Below, piece by piece: positions 23,691 through 33,730 of a stretch of DNA of 34,875 bases. The number at the start of each line of letters is the position of its first letter. The first letter of the stretch is position 1. A model generated the notes under the pieces. It worked only from the letters and a program-made list of their open reading frames with translations, made no database searches and was not told the DNA's origin. Position numbers and translations under genes: made by a program. The stretch covers positions 1-34,875 of the forward strand of contig NZ_BMQA01000063.1 in NCBI RefSeq assembly GCF_014647875.1, written 5' to 3'. This stretch comes from Streptomyces brasiliensis (lineage in GTDB: Bacteria; Actinomycetota; Actinomycetes; Streptomycetales; Streptomycetaceae).

Positions 23691-25295
23691 ATGACCCCCA
23701 CCCGCCCGGCCACCGAGTGGCTCGCCGACGCCGTCCTCTACCAGATCTATCCGCAGAGCTTCGCCGACTCGAACGGCGACGGCATCGGCGACCTCGCCGG
23801 CATCGAGGCCAGACTGGACCATCTCGCCTGGCTCGGCGTCGACACCGTCTGGCTCAACCCGTGCTTCGCCTCACCGTTCCGAGACGCGGGCTACGACGTC
23901 GCCGACTACCTGACCGTTGCCCCGCGTTACGGCACCGACGACGACCTCGCCCGGCTCGCCGACGCTGCCGGGCACCGCGGCATCCGCGTCCTGCTCGATC
24001 TGGTGGCCGGGCACACGTCCGACCAGCACCCCTGGTTCACCGCGTCGGCGAACGACCCGTCCGACGACCGCTACATCTGGGCCGAACCAGGCCACCTCGC
24101 CGAACCGGCAGTTCCCCCGGCCGGCTTCGTGGCCTCGCCGGGCACCCGGCCCGGCTCCTATCTGCCGAACTTCTTCGACTCCCAGCCCGCCCTCAACTTC
24201 GGCTACGCCCGCACGAACGACGCCGAGCCCTGGCGGCTGCCCGTCGACGCCGACGGCCCGCGCACCAACCGGCAGGCGCTGCGCGACGTCATGGACCACT
24301 GGCTGGGCCTCGGCCTGTCCGGCTTCCGTGTCGACATGGCGGCCTCCCTGGTCAAGGACGACGACCCGGGCCAGGCACAGACCGTGGCGCTGTGGCGGGA
24401 ACTGCGTGCCTGGCTGGACGCCACGCACCCGCACGCGGCCCTGCTCGCCGAGTGGGGCGACCCGGCGACCTCCGTCCCGGCGGGCTTCCACGCCGACTTC
24501 CTCCTGCAGTTCGGCCCGAAGGACGACGGTCTCGCGCTGCGCTCGCTGTGGAACAACTCCACGGGCACGGTCAACGAGGCGTGGGAGCCGCACGCCGCCT
24601 ACTTCGACGCCGACGGCAAGGGCTCACCGCGTACGTTCCTCGACGACTGGCGTGCGGCGGCCGACGCGGTCGGCGACGCCGGGTTCGTCGCCGTGCCCAG
24701 TGCCAACCACGATTTCTCCCGGCTGGCCTGCGGCCCGCGCACCGCCGAACAACTGCCCGCCGCCTTCGTGTTCCTGCTCACCTGGCCCACGCTGCCCGCG
24801 ATCTACTACGGCGACGAGATCGGCATGCGGTACGTGCCCGGTCTGCCCGACCATGAGGGCAGCAGGCTCGGCCCCCGCTACAACCGCGCGGGCTCCCGCA
24901 CCCCCATGCAGTGGGACGACTCCCCCAATGCCGGCTTCTCCACCGCTTCCGCCGATCGCCTCTACCTCCCCCTCGACCCGGACCCGGGCCGCCCGACGGT
25001 CACGGCCCAACTCGCCGACGACGGCTCCCTGCTGCACCTGGTGCGCCGCCTGATCGCACTGCGCAAGGCCACCCCGGAGCTGGGCGCCAAGGGCGGCACG
25101 GAGGTCCTGCACGCCGACTACCCGCTGGTGTACGTCCGGGGTGGCCGCCACCTCGTGGTGGTCAACCCACGCCGGAACGCGGCGGAGACCGGCGCCCCGG
25201 TGGACGAGGCGGTTGTCCTGGAGGCGCGCGGTGTCACCGTGGCGGACGGGCGGATCCGGGCGGAGGGCTTCGGGTACGGCGTCTTCGAACTCTGA
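23691..25295 (+). CDS. GH13 alpha-glucosidase / alpha-amylase family enzyme
   Basis: A 534-residue intracellular glycoside hydrolase of family 13, probably an alpha-glucosidase acting on maltose-like or alpha-1,6-linked oligosaccharides. ATG 23691 follows AAGGA. No signal peptide is present. The TIM-barrel motifs are clear: LYQIYPQSFADSNGDGIGDL near the start, DLVAGHTS (conserved region I, with the family's Asn changed), GFRVDMA (nucleophile Asp, region II), LLAEWGD (acid/base Glu, region III), and SANHDFSR (transition-state Asp, region IV). The Ala-Gly-His in region I, where many enzymes have Val-Asn-His, is a family variation. The C-terminal beta domain ends at GFGYGVFEL. A LacI regulator gene, now a stub, lies convergent 55 bases downstream and probably once controlled it. 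Confidence 0.9.
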   Translation: MTPTRPATEWLADAVLYQIYPQSFADSNGDGIGDLAGIEARLDHLAWLGVDTVWLNPCFASPFRDAGYDVADYLTVAPRYGTDDDLARLADAAGHRGIRVLLDLVAGHTSDQHPWFTASANDPSDDRYIWAEPGHLAEPAVPPAGFVASPGTRPGSYLPNFFDSQPALNFGYARTNDAEPWRLPVDADGPRTNRQALRDVMDHWLGLGLSGFRVDMAASLVKDDDPGQAQTVALWRELRAWLDATHPHAALLAEWGDPATSVPAGFHADFLLQFGPKDDGLALRSLWNNSTGTVNEAWEPHAAYFDADGKGSPRTFLDDWRAAADAVGDAGFVAVPSANHDFSRLACGPRTAEQLPAAFVFLLTWPTLPAIYYGDEIGMRYVPGLPDHEGSRLGPRYNRAGSRTPMQWDDSPNAGFSTASADRLYLPLDPDPGRPTVTAQLADDGSLLHLVRRLIALRKATPELGAKGGTEVLHADYPLVYVRGGRHLVVVNPRRNAAETGAPVDEAVVLEARGVTVADGRIRAEGFGYGVFEL

Positions 25296-25350
25296 GCGGA
25301 CGCGGTGCCGGTGGCGGTCACGGTCCAGGGCACCCCCAGTTGATACGCGA

Positions 25351-25656
25351 TCACCCCTCGGCGCAGCCGCAGCTCGTCCTCGGTGTCACCCTCGCCGGCA
25401 ACACCCGTGCCACGGACGGCCGTTGGCGGTCCGTCATCCTGGCCACGAGGAGTTCGACGGCCTCCTGCCCGAACCGCGCCATCGGCTGTCGTACGGTCGT
25501 CAGCGCCGGGCGCACCGTGCGGCCCAGCGGGATGCCGTCGAAGCCGGTCACGACCATGTCGTCCAGCACCCGGATGCCGGACGACGCCAGCGCATGCAGC
25601 GCGCCGACGGCCATCTGGTCGTTGGCGAGCGCCAGGCCCAGGGGGCGCGGACCGCC
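25351..25656 (-). pseudogene. C-terminal stub of a LacI-family sugar regulator
   Basis: About 100 codons remain of a LacI/GalR repressor. The frame reads LALANDQMAVGALHALASSG, VVTGFDGIPLGRTVRPALTT and VRQPMARFGQEAVELLVARM, and ends in CGCAEG, the last third of the sugar-binding domain including the ANDQ and GFDG motifs. The helix-turn-helix and the first two thirds of the effector domain are gone; upstream of about 25650 the frame becomes unrelated and runs toward the phosphatase promoter. The 5' deletion means it cannot repress. The adjacent GH13 gene may thus be unregulated by its original repressor. Confidence 0.82.
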
Positions 25657-25804
25657 GGAGTGCTCATGGTGCTGCCGTGTTCCTCCTCGATCCGCCCTGC
25701 CCGGGGGCCCGCCTCGCCGTTCCGGCCGCCCCAGCCGACGGCGGTTTGCGGGGCCCGTCGTCATAGAATTGACATAAAAGGAGCTCCATTCCGCGAGGGG
25801 CACG

Positions 25805-28216
25805 ATGGGTGCGTCTACCGATCACGGAGGGCACCGGGCATCCTTCTTCGGCGCCACGGCCGTCGCCGTGCTCGACATGGACGGCAACGTACTGCGGTGG
25901 TCCCGAACCGCGGCGGAACTGCTGGGGCGCACGGCCGACGAGGTCTGCGGTCACCCCGTCCACGACTTGCTGGCCGATCCTTCCGGCCACCCGTGCGGGA
26001 CCGCACCGTATGAGACCGAGATTCCGGCGGCGGGCCGGGCACGCCTCAGGCGCGGTTCCGGCGGCTCGGTCGACGTCACCTTCCGGGCGCTGCGGCTGGA
26101 TGTCTCCTCCGAAGTCCTCGTCCTGGCGGCACCCACCCAATGCGTGACGGAGTGGCAACAGAACGAATCGTTCCTGTGCTCGCTGTTCGCCCAGAACCGG
26201 ATCGGGGTCAGTCTCCGCGACACGGATCTGACCCTCGTACGGACCAACATCACCCCGGAGATGTTCGGCGGACCGCCGCTGCCCATCGGCAGCCGCCTCC
26301 AGGAGATCATCTCGCCCGAGGACGCCGCGGCCGCCGAGTCGGCGCTGCGTCAGGTGCTGGAAACGGGCGTGCCGGTCCTCGGGAGGGTGCAGCGGATGCG
26401 TTCGCCGCTCGCCCCCGGACGGGAATGGCTGCTCTCCCAGTCGGCCTTCCGGATGGAGGACGCGCAGGGACACCCCACGGGCGTCGCCACAATGATCACC
26501 GACATCACCGAGCAGCAGCGGACCCGGCGCCAACTGGATCTGCTCCACGAGGCCTCCACGCGGATCGGCGGATCCCTGGACGTCGTCCGCACCACGCAGG
26601 ACCTGGTGGACGTTCTCGTTCCCGCGGTGGGGGACATGGCGTGGGTGGAGCTCGCCGGAGCCGTGCTCGCCGGTGACGAACCCGCGAAGACCGTCGGCGG
26701 CGGCTGGCAGGACTGGCGCCGCAGTGCCGTGGCCACGTCGACCGGCGCGTGGCCGGCCGGTCTGCTGGAGTGCGGGGCGACGCTGCCTCCGGTGCCGGAC
26801 ACGCCCACTCTGCGCAGCCTGCAACACGGCACGGCCAGCAGGATCGACCGCGAGACCTTGATCGCCGCGATGGGTGACCCGCGCGCGGTCGAGCTGTACG
26901 TCCCGAAGGGCGGGCATTCCATGGTCGTGGCACCGTTGTACGCACGCGGCCTGGTACTCGGAGTCGTCACGGTCTGGCGCACCGACCAGCCGGAGCCCTT
27001 CACCGACGACGAGGTGAATCTGCTGGTGGAGATCACCTCTCGGGCCGCACTGAGCGTGGACAACGCCCGCCGCTACACCCGCGAGCACCGCGCGGCCGTC
27101 GCCCTCCAGCAGCGCCTGCTGCCCCGCGCCACCACCGAGACCTCGGCGGCGGAGACCGCCGGCATCTACCTGCCCGCGGGCGGCATGGCCGGAGTCAGCG
27201 GCGACTGGTACGACGTCATCCCCCTCCCCTCACTGCGGGTCGCCCTCGTCACCGGGGACGTCGCCGGGCACGGTCTGTCCGCCTCCGCCACCATGGGCCG
27301 CCTCCGTACCGCCATCCAGACGCTCGCCGACCTCGAGCTCGACCCCGCCGAACTCCTCACCCACGTCGAGGACCTCGTCCAGCGCGTCGCGGCCGAGGCG
27401 CCCCGCGGACAGCGGGACACCGTGGGTGCAGCCTGTCTGTACGCCGTCTACGACCCCGTCACCCGCCGCTGCACGCTGGCCAGCGCCGGCCACCCCCCGC
27501 CCGTGCTCGTCCGCCCCGACGGAACCGCCCGGTTCCTCGATGTCTCTCCCGGGCCCCCGCTGGGCGTGGGCGGCATGCCGTTCGAGGCGATGACTGTCGA
27601 ACTGGAGCCCGGCAGCGTTCTCGCCCTGTACACCGACGGCCTGATCGAGCGCGACGCCGTCGACATCGAGGGCGGCGTCCGATGGCTGACGGACAATCTC
27701 GTCAAGCTCGCCCGTCCCGGCCGGGCCCTCGACGACATCGGACGCACACTGCTGGCCGACCTCGGCGGTCGGGCTCCCCGCGACGACATCGCGATCCTGC
27801 TCGCCCGCACCCGGGGCCTGCCCCCGGAGAACACCGCGAGCTGGGAGTTCCCCGCCGATCCGGCCGTCGTGGGCGACGCCCGCCGGGCCGCCACCGATCA
27901 GCTCGCCGCCTGGGGCCTGGACGAGCCCGTCTTCGCCACCGAGATCATCGTCAGCGAGCTGGTCACCAACGCTCTCCGCTACGCCGGTGGCCCGGTCGGG
28001 CTGCGCCTGATCCGCGACACCGCGCTCATCTGCGAGGTCACCGACCCGAGCAACACCCAGCCGCGCCTGGTCCGAGCCCGCTGGACCGACGAAGGAGGCC
28101 GCGGCCTGTACCTCGTCGCCCAGCTCACCAGCCGCTGGGGCAGCCGGTACGGCCGGCACGGAAAGACCATCTGGACCGAGCAGCGCCTCGCGCCGGAGGC
28201 GGGCCGCGCGGCTTGA
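25805..28216 (+). CDS. PAS-GAF-SpoIIE phosphatase with C-terminal HATPase (fused RsbU/RsbW type)
   Basis: An 803-residue multidomain signalling protein that likely dephosphorylates and phosphorylates an anti-sigma-factor antagonist. Order: PAS (about 12-110, VLDMDGNVLRWSRTAAELLG), a second PAS (about 120-235, ending in ITDITEQQRTRRQL), GAF (about 245-420), PP2C/SpoIIE (about 430-665), and a GHKL kinase domain (about 675-795). Phosphatase metal motifs are SGDWYDV, TGDVAGHG, YTDGLIE and RDDIAIL; the kinase N-box is EIIVSELVTNALRYAG and its G-box GRGLYLVAQL. ATG 25805 has GAGGGG six bases upstream. Fused RsbU-RsbW proteins are abundant in Streptomyces; partners are usually unlinked, and none lies in the window. 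Confidence 0.93.
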   Translation: MGASTDHGGHRASFFGATAVAVLDMDGNVLRWSRTAAELLGRTADEVCGHPVHDLLADPSGHPCGTAPYETEIPAAGRARLRRGSGGSVDVTFRALRLDVSSEVLVLAAPTQCVTEWQQNESFLCSLFAQNRIGVSLRDTDLTLVRTNITPEMFGGPPLPIGSRLQEIISPEDAAAAESALRQVLETGVPVLGRVQRMRSPLAPGREWLLSQSAFRMEDAQGHPTGVATMITDITEQQRTRRQLDLLHEASTRIGGSLDVVRTTQDLVDVLVPAVGDMAWVELAGAVLAGDEPAKTVGGGWQDWRRSAVATSTGAWPAGLLECGATLPPVPDTPTLRSLQHGTASRIDRETLIAAMGDPRAVELYVPKGGHSMVVAPLYARGLVLGVVTVWRTDQPEPFTDDEVNLLVEITSRAALSVDNARRYTREHRAAVALQQRLLPRATTETSAAETAGIYLPAGGMAGVSGDWYDVIPLPSLRVALVTGDVAGHGLSASATMGRLRTAIQTLADLELDPAELLTHVEDLVQRVAAEAPRGQRDTVGAACLYAVYDPVTRRCTLASAGHPPPVLVRPDGTARFLDVSPGPPLGVGGMPFEAMTVELEPGSVLALYTDGLIERDAVDIEGGVRWLTDNLVKLARPGRALDDIGRTLLADLGGRAPRDDIAILLARTRGLPPENTASWEFPADPAVVGDARRAATDQLAAWGLDEPVFATEIIVSELVTNALRYAGGPVGLRLIRDTALICEVTDPSNTQPRLVRARWTDEGGRGLYLVAQLTSRWGSRYGRHGKTIWTEQRLAPEAGRAA

Positions 28217-28496
28217 TCACCCTGGGACCGCGCTCCCGGAACGATCCGGTGGCTCCGACGCGCCGTCGCCCCGGCCCGCCGTCCCGTCCGGCAAGGCGCC
28301 CCGACCGGCCGAGGAAGCGCCGCCCCGGTCGCGGTAGACGCAGTCGGCCGGGTCAGCTGCGCGTAACCGGCAGCCGTGACCCGCAGGGTGTACCGGCGTC
28401 GGTGTCCGAAGGGCCTTGGGGCGCGGTGGCGGTGGCCGCTGCGGACGTGAACGGGGCGGCCCGGGCGGCCGGTTGGGCACTCAGGCTTGCGCAGGA

Positions 28497-29564
28497 TCAC
28501 AGAACACCCGGCTCCGGTCCTTTCCCGTCCGGTTCCTGCACGGGTGGTTCCAGCTTCAGCCAGCCTCGTTCGGCCGCGCGCAGAGCGATCTGGAACCGTG
28601 TTCTGGCACCCAGCGCGGCGCCGGCCTCGCTCACGTGCTTCTGGACCGTCCGACGGCTGATGTCGAGCACCCGGGCGATCGCGTCGTCCTTCATTCCGGT
28701 CGCCATGAGATCGAGGATGGCCTGCGTACGGTCGTCGATCCGTGTCGTCTCCCGGCTGCGACGGGGTACCGGCCAGTCCTCGCGGCTTTCCAGGGACACC
28801 GGCACCGCTTGCTCCCAGAGGTTCTCGAACAGGGCGACGAGAGCGCCGACGACTGCGGGCGAATGGACCACGAGTGATCCCGCCGACGGGCGGTCCTCGT
28901 GCAGGGGCAGAAGGGCGGTGGTGCGGTCGAACAGCACGAGTTTGACGGGGACTCGGGAGCTGAGCCGCAGCTCGCCGCCGTCCGCGCTGCCCCGAAGAGC
29001 CGTCTCCAGCGACACCGTGTCCGTGAAGCCCTCGGCGTCGTAGACCGACCGTAACCGTATGCCCGCTTGGAACTCCAGCCGGGCAGAACCCTGTTGAGGG
29101 ACATCGTTGTCGGAGGGCCCGGTCACGTACGGCGGCTTGGCCAGGTGCAGCACTTCCCGCGTGCTGGCCTTGAGGAGATGCGTGTAGCGGGCGCTGACCT
29201 CCCCGGCGTCCTCGATGACCTCCACCAGGTGCTGCGGGCGCGCCGTGCTGTCGTAGATCTCGTGGAGCTGCTCCAGGTACCGTTCGGCGTCGGCCAGTTC
29301 GGCACGTCTGCGGGCCAGCAGGGAGCCCAGGGACGAGCGCGGTGGACCGGCCTTCCAGCGCGGGGGGCGGCCGCCGACGGGCATGGCCAGGAGCGCGTCC
29401 TCCAGGGACCGCAGCGCTCGGTCGACCTCGTCACGGGCCGCGCCGACCATCGTCGCCACCGTGGCGGCATCGGCGGAGGACTGGCCCACCAGGTATTCCA
29501 GGACACGTCCGGCGAGCCCGTCCAGCCCGATACCCGCCCACGGGCCGTCCGACATCACATCCAT
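28497..29564 (-). CDS. LuxR-family regulator with TrmB-like N terminus
   Basis: A 355-residue transcription factor. ATG 29564 (MDVMSDGP) has CAGGAG ten bases upstream; a second ATG at 29555 is possible. The N-terminal 70 residues look like a TrmB-type winged helix (GLAGRVLEYLVGQSSADAAT...DEVDRALRSLEDALL). A central sensor-like region of unknown ligand follows (LKASTREVLHLAKPPYVTGP, VPVKLVLFDRTTALLPLHED). The C terminus is a LuxR/FixJ helix-turn-helix, TQAILDLMATGMKDDAIARV, followed by LDISRRTVQKHVSEAGAALG. Such proteins are frequent in Streptomyces and some control neighbouring secreted enzymes. It is divergent from the large peptidase gene across 210 bases, which contain a GCAATTGC palindrome near 29650, and may regulate it. 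Confidence 0.87.
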   Translation of the reverse strand: MDVMSDGPWAGIGLDGLAGRVLEYLVGQSSADAATVATMVGAARDEVDRALRSLEDALLAMPVGGRPPRWKAGPPRSSLGSLLARRRAELADAERYLEQLHEIYDSTARPQHLVEVIEDAGEVSARYTHLLKASTREVLHLAKPPYVTGPSDNDVPQQGSARLEFQAGIRLRSVYDAEGFTDTVSLETALRGSADGGELRLSSRVPVKLVLFDRTTALLPLHEDRPSAGSLVVHSPAVVGALVALFENLWEQAVPVSLESREDWPVPRRSRETTRIDDRTQAILDLMATGMKDDAIARVLDISRRTVQKHVSEAGAALGARTRFQIALRAAERGWLKLEPPVQEPDGKGPEPGVL

Positions 29565-29774
29565 GCAGCCCGAACTCCTGTTGTATCGCCCATCTACGGT
29601 GAAGCGTACGTCAACGCCGCGCCCCGTGGAGCGAGAAGCGCATGTGCGCAATTGCACGAATCCACCGCGGCCGGACCCTGTTGCTCATGACGTGACACCG
29701 TCAACCTGAGCACGCTCCGTCGCTCCAGTCCCGACGAAGCGGCTGATCCGCGCCTCATCCTCGAAGGGCGTTGC

Positions 29775-32700
29775 ATGTTCCCACGCCTCGGCAGAGCCGG
29801 ACGGACGGCGCTTGCCGCCGTACTGCTCGCAGCCCTCGCCACCCCGATAGCCCACGCCGCGGGCGCTGCCACCTCGGCCGCGCCCCCCGCATCCGCATCC
29901 GTGCACTCCCTCACCCTCGACGACGGCTCAGTGGTGCACTGGTCCGACGACGGAACGGGCACCTTGACCCGCAAGGACGGCACCACCCGTGCCTTCCCCG
30001 TCCCCGGCACCCCAGGCCGCAGCGGTCTCGGCGAACCGATCTCCCCGACCGCCGCCCTCCTCCAACGCCGCGCCGACGCCCTGGATCTGACACCGTACGA
30101 CGTGGGCACCGCGACCGGCGGGGCCGAATCCGCCGTCCGCCCGCAGACCATGAACTCGGGAGCCGTGCCCCTCCCGAAGAGCGTTCGCACGGCCGTCAAG
30201 GGCCCGGGCGGACAGGCCGACAAGCGCGTCGCCGCCCCGGACGGCCTGCCCGCCAACCAGGGCCTCGCGACGTCCTTCCAGTCGTACCTCAACTCCGGCG
30301 GAGTGAACGCTGTCGGCGCCTTCCAGGACACCGCGACCCAGCTCGACGCGCTGCCCGGCAAGGGCCAGATCGTCACCAACGTGTCCCTGGGCGACCTCAC
30401 CGACCGGGGCATGGCCGACGCGGGCGACGGCTACGTGCGCGCCTACGGCCCCACCACCGTGCTCAAGGACGGCCGGCGCTATCTGGACTACCCGTCCCTG
30501 CCGCTCATCCCCACCTACACCAGCGACGCCAAGGGCCACCTCGACCCGGCCGGAGCCACCGAGGGCCAGGACCCCAACCTCGCCGAGGTGCTGCTGGACT
30601 TCTCGATGATGGCTCCGCTGCCGCACGACCGACAGCGCCCCGAGGCCACCGGCAGCGGCGTCACCGACCTGCTGGGCATCGCACCCGGCGCGCAGTACCG
30701 GCTGGTCGTCCCCGAGGAGGCGTCGGCCGAGGGCATCGCCACGGCGCTGCGTGCCGCGGCCGCCCAGAAGCCCCGCCCCGACGTCATCACCGCGAGCCTG
30801 GGCTTCGGCACCGACGGATCGATCGGCTTCCCCTCCCGCTGGCTCGAGGACGACCCGACGATCCGGGACACCCTGCGCTCCATCGTCGACTCGGGCATCG
30901 TCGTGGTCGTGTCCTCCAACGACGGCACACGCCTGGGACTTCCGGTCTCGGTGGGCCCGGACGGCGGCAGCACGCCGACGAACGTGACGTCGAAGACCGC
31001 CGCCCAGACCAGCATCGACGACGTCGCCCCGACCACCACCCCGTCGCTCGTCCGCGACACCGGAGTGATCGCCGCGGGCGGCACCACCGTCGACGACACC
31101 CTGACCTCGGACGACACCCGCACGGCGGTCTACCCGACGACCCGCTACAACGGCTCCGCGGGCTACTCCTCGGGCTTCGGCAGCCGCGTCGACCTGGCGG
31201 CGCCGGGCGACAACCTGCCGTCCCTGATCCACACCGCCGACGGTCCGAGCGTCGTCCTCAACGGTGGTACGTCCGCCTCGGCACCCATGATCGCCGCGGC
31301 CGCGGCCAATGTGCTGGCGGCGGCCGAGGCGACCGGACAGCGGCTCAGCCCGCGCCAGGTCCGCGACCTGCTCGTCGACACGGGCCGGCCGCTGGCCCGG
31401 CCGCCGCAGGCCGACCAGGACCTGCACATGGGCCCGCAGCTGGACGTGACCGCGGCCGTGGAGAAGGTCCTCTCCCGCGGCCACGCCGTCACCCCGTCCG
31501 CCGTACGGCTGTCCGTCGCGGAGCGCCAGCTCCTGTCCGTCACCCCCACCACCTCCTTCGTCGAGGCGACCGACCCGGACGCGATCGACCTGTCCGGTCC
31601 GGGGGGCACCGGCCAGAACGCGGTCTCACCGATCACGTTCGGGCTCGACCTCACCGGCGCCCACGACGGGCTGACGTACCGCCTGCGCGTCGACGGCAAG
31701 GGAACGACGATCCCGGCGACGGGGCCGAGCCTGCGCGTCCTGCCCCGCGAACTGCTCGACGCGGCCGGACTTCCGCTCGTCTCGTCCGAACCGCGCGGCG
31801 TGCGGGCCACGTTCGAGGCGCTCGACCACGGCAGAGTCGTCGCCTCGGCCTCCCGGACCCTCACGTTCAGCGCTTCCGACGGCAGGTACGTGCAGCCGCA
31901 GGCCCCGAGCACCCCCGGCTCCGCCCCGCTCGGCAAACCGGTCACCGTCCACTACGACCTCACCGGACTCCGCGACGCCACCGACCCGGAACTGGTGCTC
32001 TCCTCGGTCGGGCACTGGACCCCCTTCACCACCAGCGACAAGTTCCGCGCGCAGTGGCGCACCAGACTCACCGGCACCAAGGGCTCGGTGACCATCCCGG
32101 CCACCGCGTTCGCCCCCGGTGGCGCCGGTCTCTACGGCGTCGGGATCACCCTCTACGACGGCCAGGTGTTCGGCGACTTCCGGGCCCTGCGCGTCGGACC
32201 CGACGCGGACCAGCGGCCGTCGGCGCCGCTGCTGGGCCAAGGCGGCACGGCCACGGCGCACGCCGTCGAACTGACCCGCGCGGACGGCGGGTTGACGGTG
32301 TCGTGGGACACCCGTTCCGTACCGCACGCCGACGGCGCCGCGATCGAGTTCCTGACGCCCGCACCGACCCTGTACGGGGCCCTCAACACCGCGACCAACC
32401 AGAACGGCAGCGGCCGCGACGACAACGGTGTCGACCACGCCTCCACGCTGCTGCGACTCCTGCCGTCGGCCAAGGGGAGGACCGTTCTGGACCTCGAGTC
32501 CCTCGGCCTGCCCACCGGTCTGCAGTATCCGGTGCGCATCCTCGCCACGCGCGACGGCAAACCCGTCGGACAGGCGTCGCCCACGTCGTTCGTCCAGTAC
32601 CTCGACGGCGACACGGTCTCCGGAGTCCTCGAGAACTTCGAGGTGAAGGACGGCACGGCCCTGCTCGCCACGGACGACTTCGCCGAGGGTGACGACGGCG

Positions 32701-33713
32701 GGATCTCCTTGCGAGGCGGAGCCGTCACGGCTTACTCGCTGGCCGACGGACGCCTCGGCAGGGAGGTGTCGCACGAGTCCGGCACCTCGATGATGCAGAT
32801 GGTGGTGGGCGCCGACCCGTCGACGGGCCACACCCTCGTCGCGCACCGGCCGTTCGCCGGCGGTGTGCTGCCCGAGGTCGACCTGCGCGACACCGCGACG
32901 GGCACCGAGGTGCGGCTGAGCACCCTGGACCCGGGCACCGGTTCCACATCGGTCTACTATCAGGGCGGTGTCGTCGACCCGGCTCACCACCGGGCCGCCG
33001 TGCTGACGTTCGACGGGGTGACGGGCGTGGCGAATCTGTGGACCGTCGACATGACCACCGGCGAGGTCTCCCCACCGCTCCCGCTCAACCAGTCCAGCCC
33101 GGGACGCGCCTTCAGCAACGTCTCGGTGGACGCCTCGACCGGCACCTTCTTCGTCGCCACCACCGGCACTCTGGGCCCGTGCCTGTCCGGACGTGTCCCC
33201 TACGCGGCCGTGTCCGTCGACCCGGGCAGCCGGGAGGTGTCCCCGCTGACCACCATGCCGGCGTGCACCGCGGGTCTGCTGCCCGACGGAAAGGGAGACC
33301 GCGTCTACGTCGCCGCCGGAGCCGCCACCCCCAACTACGTCAGCGGCGAGTTCCCCACGAGCAGCTGGCGCTCCGCGGACCAGAAGACCCTGACCACGTC
33401 GACGCCGGCGGACCTGGGCACCAGGGGCGTCATGTGGCCGGTCCTCGACACCGAACACCATCTGGCCCTCGTGGCCAGCCTCTACGAGGAGGGAACCACG
33501 GGCGACAACAACGCCCTGAGTGAGATCACCGTCGTCGACCCGGACACCGGCGCGGTCCTCGCCCGGCACCCGATCGCCAACCTCGTGAACTCCACCCTGT
33601 CCACGTCCAATTTCGACTTCACCAGCCGCCGCGGCCTGTTCCTCGACCCCGGCACCCGCAGCGGGTACCTGGTCAACCCCTGGGCCGACGGCCTGGAGCG
33701 CTTCACCTATTGA
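29775..33713 (+). CDS. Large secreted S8/S53-superfamily peptidase with sedolisin-like catalytic residues
   Basis: A 1312-residue secreted peptidase. ATG 29775 has GAAGGG upstream and a clear signal peptide (TALAAVLLAALATPIAHAAG). The fold is subtilisin-like: the serine is Ser500 in GGTSASAPMIAAAAA. The usual HGTxVAG histidine motif is not visible; in its place is AEVLLDFSMMAPLP with Glu271 and Asp275, the E-x3-D pair of sedolisins (S53). Asp383 in VVVVSSNDG could be the oxyanion-hole Asp. This points to an S53-type rather than a Ser-His-Asp enzyme, although a generic S8 annotation is likely. Residues about 530-970 are Ig-like, and about 980-1312 form a beta-propeller-like domain ending in LERFTY. 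The convergent downstream gene encodes a paralogue of that last domain. Confidence 0.88.
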   Translation: MFPRLGRAGRTALAAVLLAALATPIAHAAGAATSAAPPASASVHSLTLDDGSVVHWSDDGTGTLTRKDGTTRAFPVPGTPGRSGLGEPISPTAALLQRRADALDLTPYDVGTATGGAESAVRPQTMNSGAVPLPKSVRTAVKGPGGQADKRVAAPDGLPANQGLATSFQSYLNSGGVNAVGAFQDTATQLDALPGKGQIVTNVSLGDLTDRGMADAGDGYVRAYGPTTVLKDGRRYLDYPSLPLIPTYTSDAKGHLDPAGATEGQDPNLAEVLLDFSMMAPLPHDRQRPEATGSGVTDLLGIAPGAQYRLVVPEEASAEGIATALRAAAAQKPRPDVITASLGFGTDGSIGFPSRWLEDDPTIRDTLRSIVDSGIVVVVSSNDGTRLGLPVSVGPDGGSTPTNVTSKTAAQTSIDDVAPTTTPSLVRDTGVIAAGGTTVDDTLTSDDTRTAVYPTTRYNGSAGYSSGFGSRVDLAAPGDNLPSLIHTADGPSVVLNGGTSASAPMIAAAAANVLAAAEATGQRLSPRQVRDLLVDTGRPLARPPQADQDLHMGPQLDVTAAVEKVLSRGHAVTPSAVRLSVAERQLLSVTPTTSFVEATDPDAIDLSGPGGTGQNAVSPITFGLDLTGAHDGLTYRLRVDGKGTTIPATGPSLRVLPRELLDAAGLPLVSSEPRGVRATFEALDHGRVVASASRTLTFSASDGRYVQPQAPSTPGSAPLGKPVTVHYDLTGLRDATDPELVLSSVGHWTPFTTSDKFRAQWRTRLTGTKGSVTIPATAFAPGGAGLYGVGITLYDGQVFGDFRALRVGPDADQRPSAPLLGQGGTATAHAVELTRADGGLTVSWDTRSVPHADGAAIEFLTPAPTLYGALNTATNQNGSGRDDNGVDHASTLLRLLPSAKGRTVLDLESLGLPTGLQYPVRILATRDGKPVGQASPTSFVQYLDGDTVSGVLENFEVKDGTALLATDDFAEGDDGGISLRGGAVTAYSLADGRLGREVSHESGTSMMQMVVGADPSTGHTLVAHRPFAGGVLPEVDLRDTATGTEVRLSTLDPGTGSTSVYYQGGVVDPAHHRAAVLTFDGVTGVANLWTVDMTTGEVSPPLPLNQSSPGRAFSNVSVDASTGTFFVATTGTLGPCLSGRVPYAAVSVDPGSREVSPLTTMPACTAGLLPDGKGDRVYVAAGAATPNYVSGEFPTSSWRSADQKTLTTSTPADLGTRGVMWPVLDTEHHLALVASLYEEGTTGDNNALSEITVVDPDTGAVLARHPIANLVNSTLSTSNFDFTSRRGLFLDPGTRSGYLVNPWADGLERFTY

Positions 33714-33730
33714 GCCGTGGCGACACGGAA

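Noticed and set aside
28400..28510. Possible universal-stress-protein fragment (GAARAAGWALRLAQDH) on the plus strand
   Set aside because: Too short and lacking the ATP-binding motif; may be chance in G+C-rich sequence between two convergent genes.
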